This document shows, one piece after another, positions 43,901 to 54,663 of a stretch of 64,000 nucleotides of DNA. Source of the DNA: Sphaerosporella brunnea (Eukaryota > Ascomycota > Pezizomycetes > Pezizales > Pyronemataceae). The stretch is from positions 62,001-126,000 of the forward strand of contig VXIS01000094.1 in the NCBI GenBank assembly GCA_008704415.1. The letters are read 5' to 3'. The stretch's first letter is position 1. Each line of letters begins with the position of its first letter. The translations under genes were made by a program, and so were the position numbers. The notes below the pieces were generated by a model that was not told where the DNA came from, did no database searches, and worked only from the letters and a program-made list of their open reading frames with translations.

Positions 43901-44132
43901 TGCGATCGTGCTGGTGGGGAGTGGTGGGGTTGGGCGTGGATGGTTTGCGTTCTGGGTTGTGCTTCTGGGTAAACCCTCTTGCGCTGTTTGTTAACCCTCC
44001 CGCTCCACGTCACGCCCCCCGTCCTCACAAACTCTCGTTCCATCCCACCACGGAGCGATATATCACGCTTGGTTCCTCCAGCAACTTGCCGTGGAAACCA
44101 CAAGACGGCACTGAAAAACCCCCAACGCTATC

Positions 44133-44260
44133 GCCTTGAGCCAGCCAACAGGGCAGCGGCGGCGGCGGCGATTGTTATGACTATGATGCTGGAGGCGTAG
44201 AAGGCCATCAAAGCCAGCAGCGACGACGAAGCATACAACCTCCCGGCAGCGGCAATCCGG
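44133..44260 (-). CDS. Possible terminal exon of a small membrane protein
   Basis: After a CTAG acceptor-like site near 44282 the minus strand reads EVLGFRIAAAGRLYASSSLL then ALMAFYASSIIVITIAAAAAALL and a basic end before a stop. It has the look of a membrane-protein C-terminus. The upstream exon is not identified, so this is a weak call. Confidence 0.25.
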
Positions 44261-44613
44261 AAGCCAAGGACCTCGCACTGCTAGATGAGTACGAGGATCA
44301 GAAGCAAAGGAGAGATGGATAGCATAAGTAGTTGGGGGCCTGGATCTGGGAGGTACTGGCATCGCAATACTCATGAAGACGATGAAATGTGGGTAATCAC
44401 AACAAATCATGCGCTGGCGTCGCTACATGTTCCCCGCCCATCAGATACATCGATAGAGCGCACATGCCCCTCCCTCCACCTTTGGATCCAGCAGCAATGG
44501 GGATGGGGCCGAAACCTCGACCTGGTCGTATTCACCTCACCATGCAGCGCACGCATACAGATAACTTCGTAGTTTGTAATGATGTATATATCTGGTTCCG
44601 CTCCGTTAGTCTA

Positions 44614-44851
44614 CTCGGAGGATTTTTAAGTCTTGGGACACGCCCCACCAAAAACACGGCAACGACATCATCGCAAAGAAAAATGGACTCTCGACTTATC
44701 TACGGCAAAATTTCTGAGGGGGCTTTTGCATTGATTTTGAGCCAGCGAACGAATTTTTCGGACCAAAGCCAGTGGAAATAGCGATTGTTCGCTTTTTCTG
44801 AGGCTGTGGGTTAGGGTTTTTAGGTGTCCCAACACTTAAAAATCCCCCGAG
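44614..44851. mobile_element. 238-bp mariner-type MITE
   Basis: Inverted ends CTCGGAGGATTTTTAAGTCT / CTCGGGGGATTTTTAAGTGT followed by TGGGACAC. Both sides are flanked by TA (44612-44613, 44852-44853). No coding capacity. The TTTTTAAGTGT core is shared with the hairpin at 13200-13276. Confidence 0.88.
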
Positions 44852-45410
44852 TATAATGAGGATTTCCAAGAACGTAGGAACTAGTTGCTTTCGTTTTAAA
44901 CATATAGAAGTATGATTGGCTCAATACTTGCAGGAACTGTGTGTGATGCATTTCGGTCATTCCCTCCTCCCCAAATGTGCGCCATTTGCCTCGCCATTTC
45001 CAATCTACCTTGCACTCCCCCGGCAGTCTGGAAGCTCTTTGTGCGGGAGAGGCGCTTGCACACCCGAGTGCCGCCACATCGCCGGCGCTCCAATGAACAG
45101 ATTTCCTTTTTAAAGGACCGGTCGCGCGCCGGCTGTGTTGCTCATGAGTGATCGTCAGTGAAGCTGTAATGAAAAGCACCCGGGCCATTGTTGTTCGGCT
45201 ACGAATCGTATGTTTCCATTTCTTCCTACCCGTCTGTGGCCATTCAATCGGAGGGCGATGGGGGCGCAAGCTCTCAAGACTCTCGAGCTTCGGAGGTGCC
45301 AGTGCTCTCTCCTTGAACCCAAGTTGGTGCAGCGCCTTACGGTTTTCTTTCTTTTCTTTTTTCATTGCCATTTGCGCGCAGATTCGATCCACTCTACTTG
45401 TTGTTGCATT

Positions 45411-45506
45411 TGCAGCCAGCCCGTTAAGATGCAGCCCAAACAGCCGGCCGGGTTTTTTGATCAGCCCGACGCAGCCAGCCGGGCCGACTGGCTGCTGACA
45501 ACACTG
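45411..45506 (-). mobile_element. hAT-like terminus, GGCTG-rich
   Basis: On the minus strand the sequence starts CAGTGTTGTCAGCAGCCAGT and continues with GGCTGCGTCGGGCTGATCAAAA and GGCTGTTTGGGCTG. The same order occurs at 54664-54770 (plus), and a shorter version at 63030-63078 (minus). CAGTGTTGTCA-like ends are typical of hAT elements. The partner end was not found. Confidence 0.6.
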
Positions 45507-45624
45507 GCTCGGAGGGGTATTCTCAAGCTCAACGTGGAACAGCTTGTGCATGGTCGGACCACCGTGAACGCCTACGTAGGAGTTAGCGGAGCACTGGCAA
45601 TCCAACACACACCCTAACCGACTC

Positions 45625-45960
45625 TTGCACGGCTTAACAACGCGTGCCCAGGTTTTGGGTGCCGGTCTGGTCGTTGCGCACGGAGGTGCGGGTCTGACCT
45701 ATGCCGATCTGGTAGGTCATCTGTCATTGTTGCATTTTCAAGATAAGTATGCTGAAATGTTGTATGATAGTCACGAGCCTGCATCCGCTCCTAAAACGTG
45801 CAAGCGCGTATCAAAGTGATCGCAGCTCAACTCTGTTGAGATAAAGTTCAACCACACGCCGGATAAGCATGTTCTCCGGGTTCACGCGGATGTCATAAAG
45901 CCCTTGGTTGCGGCTCTTGAGCAACATGCAGCGGTGTCGAAAGTTTGTGCGGAACGTTAG
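45625..45960 (+). pseudogene. Decayed ORF with one in-frame stop
   Basis: A single frame runs through the region with one TGA at 45817-45819. The first part reads LGAGLVVAHGGAGLTYADLV and FQDKYAEMLYDSHEPAS, the second EIKFNHTPDKHVLRVHADVI and then KPLVAALEQHAAVSKVCAER. The composition is protein-like on both sides of the stop. I do not recognise the family. It ends 170 bp before the protease start and may be a relic of an upstream gene or of a transposon gene. Confidence 0.45.
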
Positions 45961-46129
45961 CGTTGAGTCACAAACATAGTTGCTGGGAGAATTTACTGAG
46001 GGTACTTAATCAGCTGTGCGCGTCCATCTTGCTTCTCAACCAGCATCCTCAGGAACAATTTCGATCCCCCCAGCCCCATTGTCGGACCCGACCAGCCAGG
46101 TTGGAGCGCACCATACCACTACCAGCGCG

Positions 46130-47793
46130 ATGTCTGCAGGATTGCCCGAGAACTTCGAAGCCCTGCGCGCACCAGTTTTCCGAGACGGATACGACACCAC
46201 CGCTGCCGTGTTCGAACCGATCACCCACTATCACGAGGCAGCAGAGGCTTTCCGCATGAACAAGGGCCAGTTGTTAGACGATCTTTCGAAGACTTCCTTC
46301 GAGTGGCGTTCGATCGACCTTATGATTGCTGTCTATAACAACGAACCCTACGCTGTGCTGCTAGTCAGCGTGTCTCCCGATCAGGTCCTCGATTGCAAAG
46401 AATTTTTCGACAAATCTGACACGGAGGAGCTCTTGGGCGCCAAAGTTTATGTCGTTCCCGGAAGACCTGTCCGACATGGTACACTCGTGCCGGGTGCCTC
46501 ACTTTCGGCTCAGGACCATGCCGGCTGTCAGGGTACCTACGGCGGCCCGATTTTGCTGGGCGGGGAACTGTATGCTTTGACGTGTCACCATGTTGTCTTT
46601 GACCAGCACCGATATCCGGAGTCGCGTCCTGTTCCTTGCGGAGAGTTGGAGAAGGCGGTGTACAGTCCATCCTTCCGCAACTACCCGGCCTATCTGGAGC
46701 ACCTGAAAGGTAACATCAGTCAGGCGGAAAAGAGGCTGAGAATTTTTCATGATGACGTGAACGGAGGCGTCTATTCTGGGCTTACGGTCGACACAGAAAT
46801 TTTGGAAGCAGAGAATGAAGCCGCAAAAACGGCCGCCGCAGACGCATCCTTCGAAAACTGGAGAATCGGAACCGTAAAGTATGATTCCGGAGGCATTCCA
46901 ACGGTCGGGTGGAGAGGCTGGCGCCGCACAGTTGACTGGACACTAGTCAAGCTGAAAGAAGGCCTCACGGCGAAAGCCATATTTGAAGCACCCATCGCTG
47001 CTCATCGTGGAGCAATTCAGATCGCACCAATCGAGTTTGTCGCCCCAGACGAAGATTATACTAGAATAAGTGAGGTCGTTGGAAAGAGCGGCATCTCGAC
47101 AGGCTTCACCCAAGGGCGGATAAATGGTGTGTATTCGCTGGTGCGGATGGCCGAGACAATAACGGAAGAAATGTTTGTTTTGCCGGAACGTGCATACTTC
47201 CAGTTTTCCTCTCCGGGGGACAGTGGGGCTTGGGTCATCACCGAATCGGCAGTCGTGGGCATCGTTCTGGGGGGTAGTGAGGAGTACCCTTATCGTACGT
47301 ATATCGCTGATATACGTCACGTCCTACAGGACATTCATCGCGTCACCCATCTTGTGCCAACCATTGCAGTCGACACCGACCGCGAGCCACCGGAAGCATT
47401 GCGAACATGTGTGATGATTCACCACGCACTTTTCACCTCGGCGTCACCGGGAATGCGCATCGTGCGCGGCCCACATTTGGTGGATCGAGGAAGCATTCTA
47501 TCACTGCAGGTAAGGATGCCACATGACCTGCCATGAGTGCCGCGCTGCTAACCACTCCCCAGCACCTCAACGATAAGCTAAAGACCATCTTCGGCTTTAC
47601 CTACAGCCAATTTACCGCTCCGGCTGTCCAGATTGGCGAAGTGGCCGATGACCAGTTCGGGTTAATCCCGGCAGCTGAGTGGCCACACGCTATTGCAAAC
47701 CACGGAATAAACTACGTCTATGTTCATTTATCGAAGGAATCGTACCTGTTGCGTGGTTCAAGGACGCCGTGGCCCGGAGGATTTACCTACTAA
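46130..47793 (+). CDS. Chymotrypsin-like serine protease domain protein
   Basis: Exons 46130-47509 and 47563-47793 joined across a phase-0 intron (GTAAGG ... CTAACC ... CAG, 53 nt) give 536 residues. No signal peptide is seen, so it is probably intracellular. The fold signature of a trypsin-like protease is present: ALTCHHVVF (catalytic His 153/154), VDWTLVKL (Asp269) and SSPGDSGAW (Ser365 in GDSG). About 150 residues precede the His and may form a separate N-terminal domain (FEALRAPVFRDGYDTTAAVF, EPYAVLLVSVSPDQV). The ATG at 46130 is preferred to the upstream in-frame GTG at 46016. Triad residues are intact. The last 30 residues are uncertain: another frame from about 47725 reads more like conserved protein (see findings). 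Substrate unknown. Confidence 0.85.
47510..47562 (+). other. Intron of the protease gene
   Basis: 53 nt, donor GTAAGG, branch-like GCTAACC 12 nt before CAG, phase 0. Without splicing the frame stops eight codons later. Confidence 0.8.
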
Positions 47794-48933
47794 ACGCGGC
47801 GTTTCACTCCCATGTTCGCCGACACTCTCTTCCGAAACCTTTGCTGCGTGGGCTCCCGGTTCCCGTTGGTGGGCTTCCTACACACGTATTGCATTTTTTT
47901 TTTTTTTTTCTTTCGCTTTCTCTTCTTACTCGCTGGGGTCGCCGAAAATGTTCACCGGTTGGCGCGCATGGTGATAGATGGTGGACTGAGAAGAATTCCC
48001 ACACTTCATGTCTTGATTTTTCCCTATCTTTGTGGCAACTTCCATGCCATTTCTCACTGTTCTGATGCACGCAGCCTGTTTCTGTTCCTGCTTTGCTGAA
48101 ATACATGCTGTAATTGTGTTGACTCATGTCTATTTTCCACAGATGGGAATGGGGGGGTTGGCTTTTATGGAGTTGTTTGGTTCGGTGAAAGTTGGGATGG
48201 TTAGCAGCAATCTTCGTTTCTGATCGTATCAAAGAATGTAATAAACGAACAGCTTAAACCATTTCAACGTACGTACGCACCCGGATATACCAAAAGTGCA
48301 TGCCCCGCGAAAAACAAGTTCCCATCACTCTCGCGTTCCACACAGGCTGCACCTTAAACGCAGCAACCCGGACTGGCACTCACGCGCTCTAAAGACGAGA
48401 TTCTTCAAATGCAAACTGACGGCCAGCTCCTACATAAATATCGCTCACTGGAACAAGCTTATCCTACAGAAATCTCGAGGTCACCCCGCGTTAAAAAAAA
48501 GGTCACAGGGATGTGCAGTCTCTAGCTATTCCTACATAACCTTCGCGTCGCGGCTGAGAGTTAATCCTGCATCAAAAACAAGGCTGAGCTCGCGAGGGTT
48601 TTGCTGAAGCTTGTGCCACCCTAAGCGTTATCCTACATAATAATTTCTGAAAAAAATAACTAAATATCACTCCGGATCATGGTGAATTCCACTCCACCTC
48701 TGTGTTCAAGTACTCGTGCCAAGGTGGTGTTACCACCTTGACATGAGTAGATGGGATTCAAATACTACAACGAGCTGTTCAAACTTCAAAGGCGTCGATG
48801 TCGCAAAGGAGAACCACCACTCAGTGATCGCATTCGTCAAAGCGCTCCCGAAAACCGAGAGCTGGTTCGGTGTGAAAGAGAAACCAGTGCTATCAGGTTG
48901 CGCGTCTGTGTGATATTTTTGATTTTTTTTTCA
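47794..48933. other. Protease 3' region and spacer
   Basis: Poly-T (47896-47910) and a weak short palindrome (48718-48740, CCAAGGTGGTGTTACCACCTTG-like) are the only structures seen. No further gene is recognised. Confidence 0.45.
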
Positions 48934-49337
48934 AACGGCTTTTATGCCCCATACCCCCCAGAACCCCCAACCCACCTCCCAATGCGCGCACCTCACAATA
49001 GCATCGTCCTTATAGCTTAAAGAAAGGGAAGATCATACGTCCTCATTTTGAGTCCAACAGTACTAAATTGACGGCGCAACAAAGAGAAACCAGGCGCTAG
49101 CTCAGCTCCTTTCTGCAGATCGCTCCGTGTTCCGCTCGTGCACCCTTCCCCCACTCCTTACATATGGGCCTCTCTGCACTTCGATGCATAGTGCCCTAAA
49201 CCTTTCCAGGTTCACACCGTTCAATTGGAACATCTGAATGCTCTGAGTCAGAATCAGACTCGTCTTGGTTGAAGTTCCCAGCTTGGCCCCGGGCTGTATC
49301 ATCAACCATCTGTGTGATACGCTGATCGGCAGCCTTC
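48934..49337 (-). repeat. Left arm of a ~400-bp inverted repeat (MULE-derived)
   Basis: Matches the inverse of 51007-51430. Landmarks: CGGCTTTTATGCCCC, CAATGCGCGCACCTCACAAT, AATTGACGGCGCAA, GAGAAACCAGGCG and CATATGGGCCTCTCTGCAC. Relative to the right arm it lacks about 60 bp of the terminal C-tract block and has an extra roughly 40 bp near 49020-49065. Confidence 0.88.
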
Positions 49338-49608
49338 TTCAGATGGCCATATCAGCACTGTAGGTACGCAGCCAGCTGTGCGCATGCACAAACCTAGGCA
49401 TATAGTCCAGAGGAGGTTTTTTGAGACAGTTAATGACCGCAACTGCATGCCCACAAGGGATATCCGTATCTTGAAAGCGTGTACAGGCACAGGTGCGAGC
49501 ATCAAGGTGCACAGTAAAAAAAAACTGCCTGTCATTGATTTGTAAAACTGAAATTTTTATATGGCTACCGGTTCTCATGCGTACAGTATTGCCACCGGCG
49601 TAAGGCAT
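49177..49608 (-). pseudogene. C-terminal SWIM domain of a second MULE transposase
   Basis: The frame 49608-49339 contains CACTRFQDTDIPCGHAVAVI, a canonical SWIM zinc finger (CxCxnCxH) as found after the MULE transposase core. A one-base shift then leads into KKAADQRITQMVDDTARGQA and the acidic tail (DESDSDSEHSDVPIERCEP) ending about 49193. Core catalytic residues are missing. This family differs from the MULE at 25980-29198. Confidence 0.8.
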
Positions 49609-49890
49609 GGAAGCCTTCAGGAGCGCGAGGTATTCTTTGAAATGTTGAAATGGGGGAACTGCTGCCCAAAATGCAGTGCCCCCACCCTAGTTGCCAGGGT
49701 CGCGGTCACAGTGGTAGCAGTTACAATGGTTGCGGTCGGGATTGTGGTTTCTGGCTGTCAGTGTGTCGACATTGTTGGGTACGAAGAAACTGACCGACAG
49801 CAGTGTTGATATGGTGTCAGCACGAAGGGTGAATAGGTGGTGTATTGGTGCGGGAAAAGCACTGATAATCTCGATTCACAGTTTGAGGTG

Positions 49891-49986
49891 AGGGCATTGG
49901 GGGGGTATGGGGCATAAAAAAACTTCGGTGGGGGGTACGCCGGACATTTCGCTATGTTTTGGGGGGTACGGGGCATAAAAGCCGTT
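49891..49986 (+). repeat. Third copy of the GGGGGGTAYGGGGCATAAAA terminus
   Basis: Contains GGGGGGTATGGGGCATAAAA, CTTCGGTGGGGGGTACGC, ATTTCGCTATGTTTTGGGG and CATAAAAGCCGTT. Same orientation and order as 51325-51430. With the left arm at 48934 it delimits a roughly 1.05-kb element around the SWIM relic. Confidence 0.75.
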
Positions 49987-50499
49987 ACAATAAACTGATC
50001 ACCACGTGACAACTCTGGGGAAACAGCCCTCCCATCCCCTAAATAAGATGCGCTCTGTAAGACTGAGGCGCTGGCTTCCACCAGTCGCGCAATCTTGTGA
50101 TGTTATTGAAGTCGGGGAAATTTTGAACGACAGGTTGGTTTAAGGCCACCTGCACCATAACACATGCGTGCGGTTGTTCCAGCGTTGTTTCGCCGGCTGC
50201 TGCCCGGCCCCGGACTGGGTGTTTGCGCTTCAAATCGTGTGGAGGCGGCGGGCGCGGCGGTCACGGTGAACGGGTGATCGATTGAGCGGGCGGCGTGGGA
50301 AAAATCGTAATATGTAAAAGTGTTTGAGACTCAGGCTGTCGATCAGACGGGCTGCTCTGGCGAGAGTAGGGTCCTCAACACCTCGAGGTAGAGTGGGAGC
50401 ATGAATGGCTGAATAATCTTGTGTTTTGGTGGCTAGATACTGAACTGGAAATTATGGGGATGACGTTTCGAACACAACTCGGTCCGAGTGACAACAAAA

Positions 50500-50616
50500 A
50501 ATGCAAAATAAATGTCTGATAACCCACCCCTATCCCGCTGGCGCTGGGGATCGAACCTTACACCTCCGACATGGTGGGGTCTTCATCTCTTACCAGCCTT
50601 AACTGTTCAGCCACTC
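50500..50616 (-). ncRNA. tRNA-like / SINE head candidate
   Basis: On the minus strand GAGTGGCTGAACAGTTAAGGC resembles the D-arm with box A of a Ser/Leu tRNA, and GGTTCGATCCCC further on is a perfect box B core. The T-stem and acceptor stem do not pair well, so it is not a functional tRNA. A tRNA-derived SINE or a decayed tRNA fits best. No tail or target duplication was identified. Confidence 0.4.
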
Positions 50617-51006
50617 AGACTTGCTATGTCTTGTTTCTTTAGTTGCACCGAATATATGCCAAATCAAGACACCACTACCCGGTCTGATCCCACAGGACGT
50701 CCGCTTCGCCCGGAATTCCAGGTGGACTGTGGGTCTTCCTCCATGGCCGACAGCGTGGACATTGCCGGCCATGTCAGAGAGGGTATCAACGAGCCAACAG
50801 CAACCCTTGTTTACAGACACCAACACCATACCCCCGAAATGAACCCCCAGAAGCGCGTCAAGACGCGTACCATCATGAGTGCGGTGGGGATACCGCTGCT
50901 GTACTTCAGTTCTTACAAACACCTACCCCTCGCCCTGCGCGACGCCATCCGGGGACATCGCTATCTATACACTGAACACACCATCGTCCATCGCAACATA
51001 TCGCGT

Positions 51007-51430
51007 GAAGGCTGCCGATCAGCGTATCACACAGATGGTTGATGATACAGCCCGGGGCCAAGCTGGGAACTTCAACCACGACGAGTCTGAGTCTGACTCA
51101 GAGCATTCAGATCTTCCAATTGAACGGTGTGAACCTGTAACGGTTTAGGTCACTATGCATCGAAGTGCAGAGAGGCCCATATGTAAGGAGTGGGGGAAGG
51201 GAACACGGAGCGATCTGCAGAAAGGAGCTGAGCTAACGCCTGGTTTCTCTTTTTTTTTTGCGCCGTCAATTTAGTACTTTCTTTAAGCTATAAGGACGAT
51301 GCTATTGTGAGGTGCGCGCATTGGGAGGTGGGTTGGGGGTTCTGGGGGGTATGGGGCATAAAAAAACTTCGGTGGGGGGTACGCTGGACAATTCGCTATG
51401 TTTTGGGGGGGACGGGGCATAAAAGCCGTT
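51007..51430 (+). repeat. Right arm of the inverted repeat
   Basis: Inverse of 48934-49337; carries the same acidic MULE tail (AADQRITQMVDDTARGQAGN ... DESESDSEHSDLPIERCEP) on the plus strand, and at its end the full C-tract terminus (51325-51430). The unrelated sequence between the arms (49990-50990) includes a plus-strand frame (50620-51040) that I do not recognise. Confidence 0.85.
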
Positions 51431-51527
51431 TTGTTTTTCAAATTGTCCTCGTTTTTCTATTTAGTTTTGGCTGTATGTATGAATTTACGTTTGCGCGCAT
51501 CGAGCGCCGGCTGCTCCATCATCGCTA

Positions 51528-52436
51528 CTAAACCACTGAATCCCTCCGCTGACCTTTCCGCCGACTGTCCAGGAATGCACCGATGTCCTGCTGTAATGCG
51601 AGCCCAATGCCCAGCGTGATCCCCAGTAGCTGCCATTCGAAGCCCCTGAATTTTTGTATGGTGATCAATTCAAAGTCCTCTTGCATCAGGATATTTCCAG
51701 CCCGTATGATCGAATCTACTCGTCGTGGATTGTCAACTAGAGCAATGTACCATTGAAGGTACTCCTGCAGGAGAGACGTAGTGACTGGTAGCCTTCCGCT
51801 GACCCCGGCGGCGACTTCCCGTCCGGCAGGCGCCATGCCAGTATTGGTGGAATCCTCCACATCAGTGTCAGCAGACTGTGGCGGCGGTGGTGTCAACGCC
51901 TCTGGAGGGGGGGACTGTGACGACGGACGCTCCTGGACATCGACAGGGCTGCTGGTGGTGCGGCCTTGACGCGCTGCGATATCCTCCACCTCATCGCCAG
52001 ATTCCTCCGCGGCGGATTCGTACTCCGACGGTAGACCCGCAAGCTGCTGTCGCGGCTTCATAGTCTGCATGCGCATCTCTCTGGTTCGCTTGCTGCGAAC
52101 CTTATCTAAGCACATGCGATGGATAAGAGCATCCATCAGTACACGAGTCATCTTTTGCCTCCCGTATGTCTTGTTCCACCACTTCGTGGCTTTGGCGCCG
52201 AGCTCCATCATCTGCTCGGCGGGGAAGGTTCCGTAGTTGCGATCCAAAGGAATGCCGATACCTGTGCAGTAGTCGTCGATCCTGACGCGGATTTCGGCCA
52301 TTGCGTCCTTATCATTGCGATGAATCCCCAGGAGCTCGCAGATCTTGGGATGATTTTTGTACAGCTGGGGAGCCGATCGCGCTTGCCGACGTCGCTTGTT
52401 GGCCGGTGGCGGCGTCGGGACCAACGGTTCCAGCAA
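51528..52436 (-). CDS. Unrecognised ~300-residue protein, 5' end incomplete
   Basis: One long frame stays open upstream to about 52556 but has no ATG there, so a first exon is probably missing from this model; 52436 is a TTG codon. Order of parts: Pro-rich lead (PLVPTPPPANK), basic NKRRRQAR, a conserved-looking helical region (ICELLGIHRNDKDAMAEIRV, YGTFPAEQMMELGAKATKWW, LMDALIHRMCLDKVR), an acidic patch (ESAAEESGDEVEDIA), a Pro/Ser linker, then a C-terminal segment (LLQEYLQWYIALVDNPRR ... FEWQLLGITLGIGLALQQ) that could pack as helices or touch a membrane. No stop or shift in 300 codons argues for real coding. No family recognised. It lies between MULE-derived repeats and a MITE. Confidence 0.5.
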   Translation of the reverse strand: MLEPLVPTPPPANKRRRQARSAPQLYKNHPKICELLGIHRNDKDAMAEIRVRIDDYCTGIGIPLDRNYGTFPAEQMMELGAKATKWWNKTYGRQKMTRVLMDALIHRMCLDKVRSKRTREMRMQTMKPRQQLAGLPSEYESAAEESGDEVEDIAARQGRTTSSPVDVQERPSSQSPPPEALTPPPPQSADTDVEDSTNTGMAPAGREVAAGVSGRLPVTTSLLQEYLQWYIALVDNPRRVDSIIRAGNILMQEDFELITIQKFRGFEWQLLGITLGIGLALQQDIGAFLDSRRKGQRRDSVV

Positions 52437-52660
52437 TACGGGGGCGACAGGATCGTCTTCTTCCTGGGGATGCGTGCGTGCTATATTTCTGAGGACCTTT
52501 TGTGGTGTTGTGGGTGTTGTCGCGTGAATGTGCCGGCGTGTGAGAATTATAATGATAATGATGAGTTATGGTGAGAAATGCTTTGGGGGAACCCGCCAGG
52601 CGAGGAATCTGGTATTTCAAACTAATAATGCACGAAGTCGGCCGGCAGTCAAAACAGTTA

Positions 52661-52953
52661 CCGTATCTTCCCGGCTTGAAGCAGCCCGGGCCGGAGGGGT
52701 GGGGGTGTTGCCAAGCTATCAAAAAGTTAATTTCTAAAGACTCGCGCTGTATCTGATTTTTATTTACAGCAGCAGAACCATTACAGTGCCTTTTGATCCT
52801 CATTAAAGTTGTGGACGAAACCCAGATAAAGTTGTGGACGGAACCCAGATTGTGACCGCGACGTCTAATCCAACCAATAGAACACGCTCGGCGTTCCCAA
52901 CCTTTCCACCCCCACCCCTCCGGCCCGGGCTGCTTCAAGCCGGGAAGATACGG
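52661..52953. mobile_element. 293-bp mariner-type MITE
   Basis: Arms of about 46 bp (CCGTATCTTCCCGGCTTGAAG, CAGCCCGGGCCGGAGGGGTG) in perfect inverse orientation, flanked by TA (52659-52660, 52954-52955). AAGTTGTGGACG-R-AACCCAGAT is directly repeated inside (near 52806 and 52831). Confidence 0.92.
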
Positions 52954-52955
52954 TA

Positions 52956-54663
52956 CTCTTCTTTCGATGTTGTCGCTGTAGGGCAAGGGTTTCCGCATCA
53001 TCACGTGGTATTCTGGGAATCATGAAATATCACTAAAACATTGCTTCACGGATAAGCACTCGCTTTCTTGGCTTCAGGTGCTTCGTGCATGATCATGTAT
53101 CTACTGAATTTTAGTGGTCTAAGAAGATGATATACAATTTTTTCGTACGGTACAATTTCAGTTAAATACGTAATGTTACCCAAGATTACGTCAAACTATA
53201 GCAAAACCATGGCAAAGCTAAAGAGAAAGCTTTTCTGGACGTCGTCGCCCCCGCCCCATCAAGACCCGTCGCGTAACCTCATGCCCACCATCAAGCCCAG
53301 GATGGCTCATTGTAGGTTTCCTGAGCGTCTTCCTCAAACTCAACCAATCCTGGCGTTGGCAGTTCATGCCAACTGCGTGGTTCCTGATCTCCCTGCTCTA
53401 GGATGCGCATATTGACGTGAATGTAGGCGAGTCTGTCCGCTGTTTGGGCACCGAGCCGATTCCGCTTTTTGTCTTGTATCAGGTTTCTATTCAATGAATT
53501 AACAAAGATTAAATGAGGGGGACGAAGATAGGAAAACCTCGTTGAGAATTAGCGCTCCGAAGGCACTGAATTTGACCGGGTGTGAAAGAGACGAAGGGCA
53601 ACCTGGGCTAGAGCCGTTAAAAATGGCTCCATCTCTTCTCAAAATTGCAATGAATCCAGATGGGGTTCAGGCGAGTAAATAAATTTTGCCGAGATTTATA
53701 CTGCACATATTGACGATGGGCCACATCATTGTCATATTTCGCCATCATATGTCATTCTTTTTTTTTTTTAATGGTCTCATCTCTATTTCAGCCCAGTGTT
53801 TGAACATTACACCTATTTTTGGAGGTTCGAGTTCTCATCCAGTGACCGCAAAGAAGCTTTTATAGTCACGAACGTATAATTCACGCAAGCGAGGCAAAAG
53901 ATTCGATCCCTATAATGGCCAATCGGACCTTTTCGCACGTTAGTTACTTTGTCTTCAGCTTTTGAGCCTGCCAATGAGTTGTTTGATTTAATGCTATGCA
54001 AAGGATGGCCCGCCTCGCTGTTCTTGGACTTTTGGCCGAAGTGGTTGTATTGTTTCCACGGTTGCTTGGACCTCAGGCTCCATGCAATATTAGGCTTTGA
54101 TAGATGGTTGTACCAAAGAAAACAAACATACGATGTTGCTACTCCTGCCGTTTAAAAAACTTCACCTATGAAAAATGACAGTAATAATCGAACCCTATTA
54201 CATGCAGGTTTCTATCCTGCGTAGTTTTTAAATGCGCCGCACTAAGAGCGCTCCTCTTCATCCCTTGTCTACAAGGCCACACTCCAAGACGCTGCACAGA
54301 AGATGACTTGTGCGAGCCATTACTCATGAGCCACCACTCTTATTTAGCTCTGTCTAAAGATTACTATCATAGCCTGATTCTATCTTCAACGTGTTGGCAC
54401 TGTTAAGGTGAGAATTCAACCAGTTTTGAGAAACGACGAAATAGGTCATCGAACATCACTCACATCTAAATCATGTATTATCACTGGACTTTCTCTGTGA
54501 TCAAGATACACAGAAACGGTTCTACTGATGTGTGAAGACTTACACATACTTTGCGCAAACCTAGAAAAGGCTCTGATTCTGGGATTGTTACATTCGGTGC
54601 TGGTTTCGTGTGGAACAAGGCTGTGTTTCCCCAAAATGTTAACGCGCACCAAGTCCTCATGCT
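52956..54663. other. No gene recognised
   Basis: Short frames only. 53755-53770 is a poly-T run. No repeat with a copy elsewhere in the window was found. Confidence 0.45.

Noticed and set aside
44820..45608. 262-codon minus-strand ORF
   Set aside because: It runs through a MITE end and a hAT-like terminus, has mixed composition and no domain; chance open frame.
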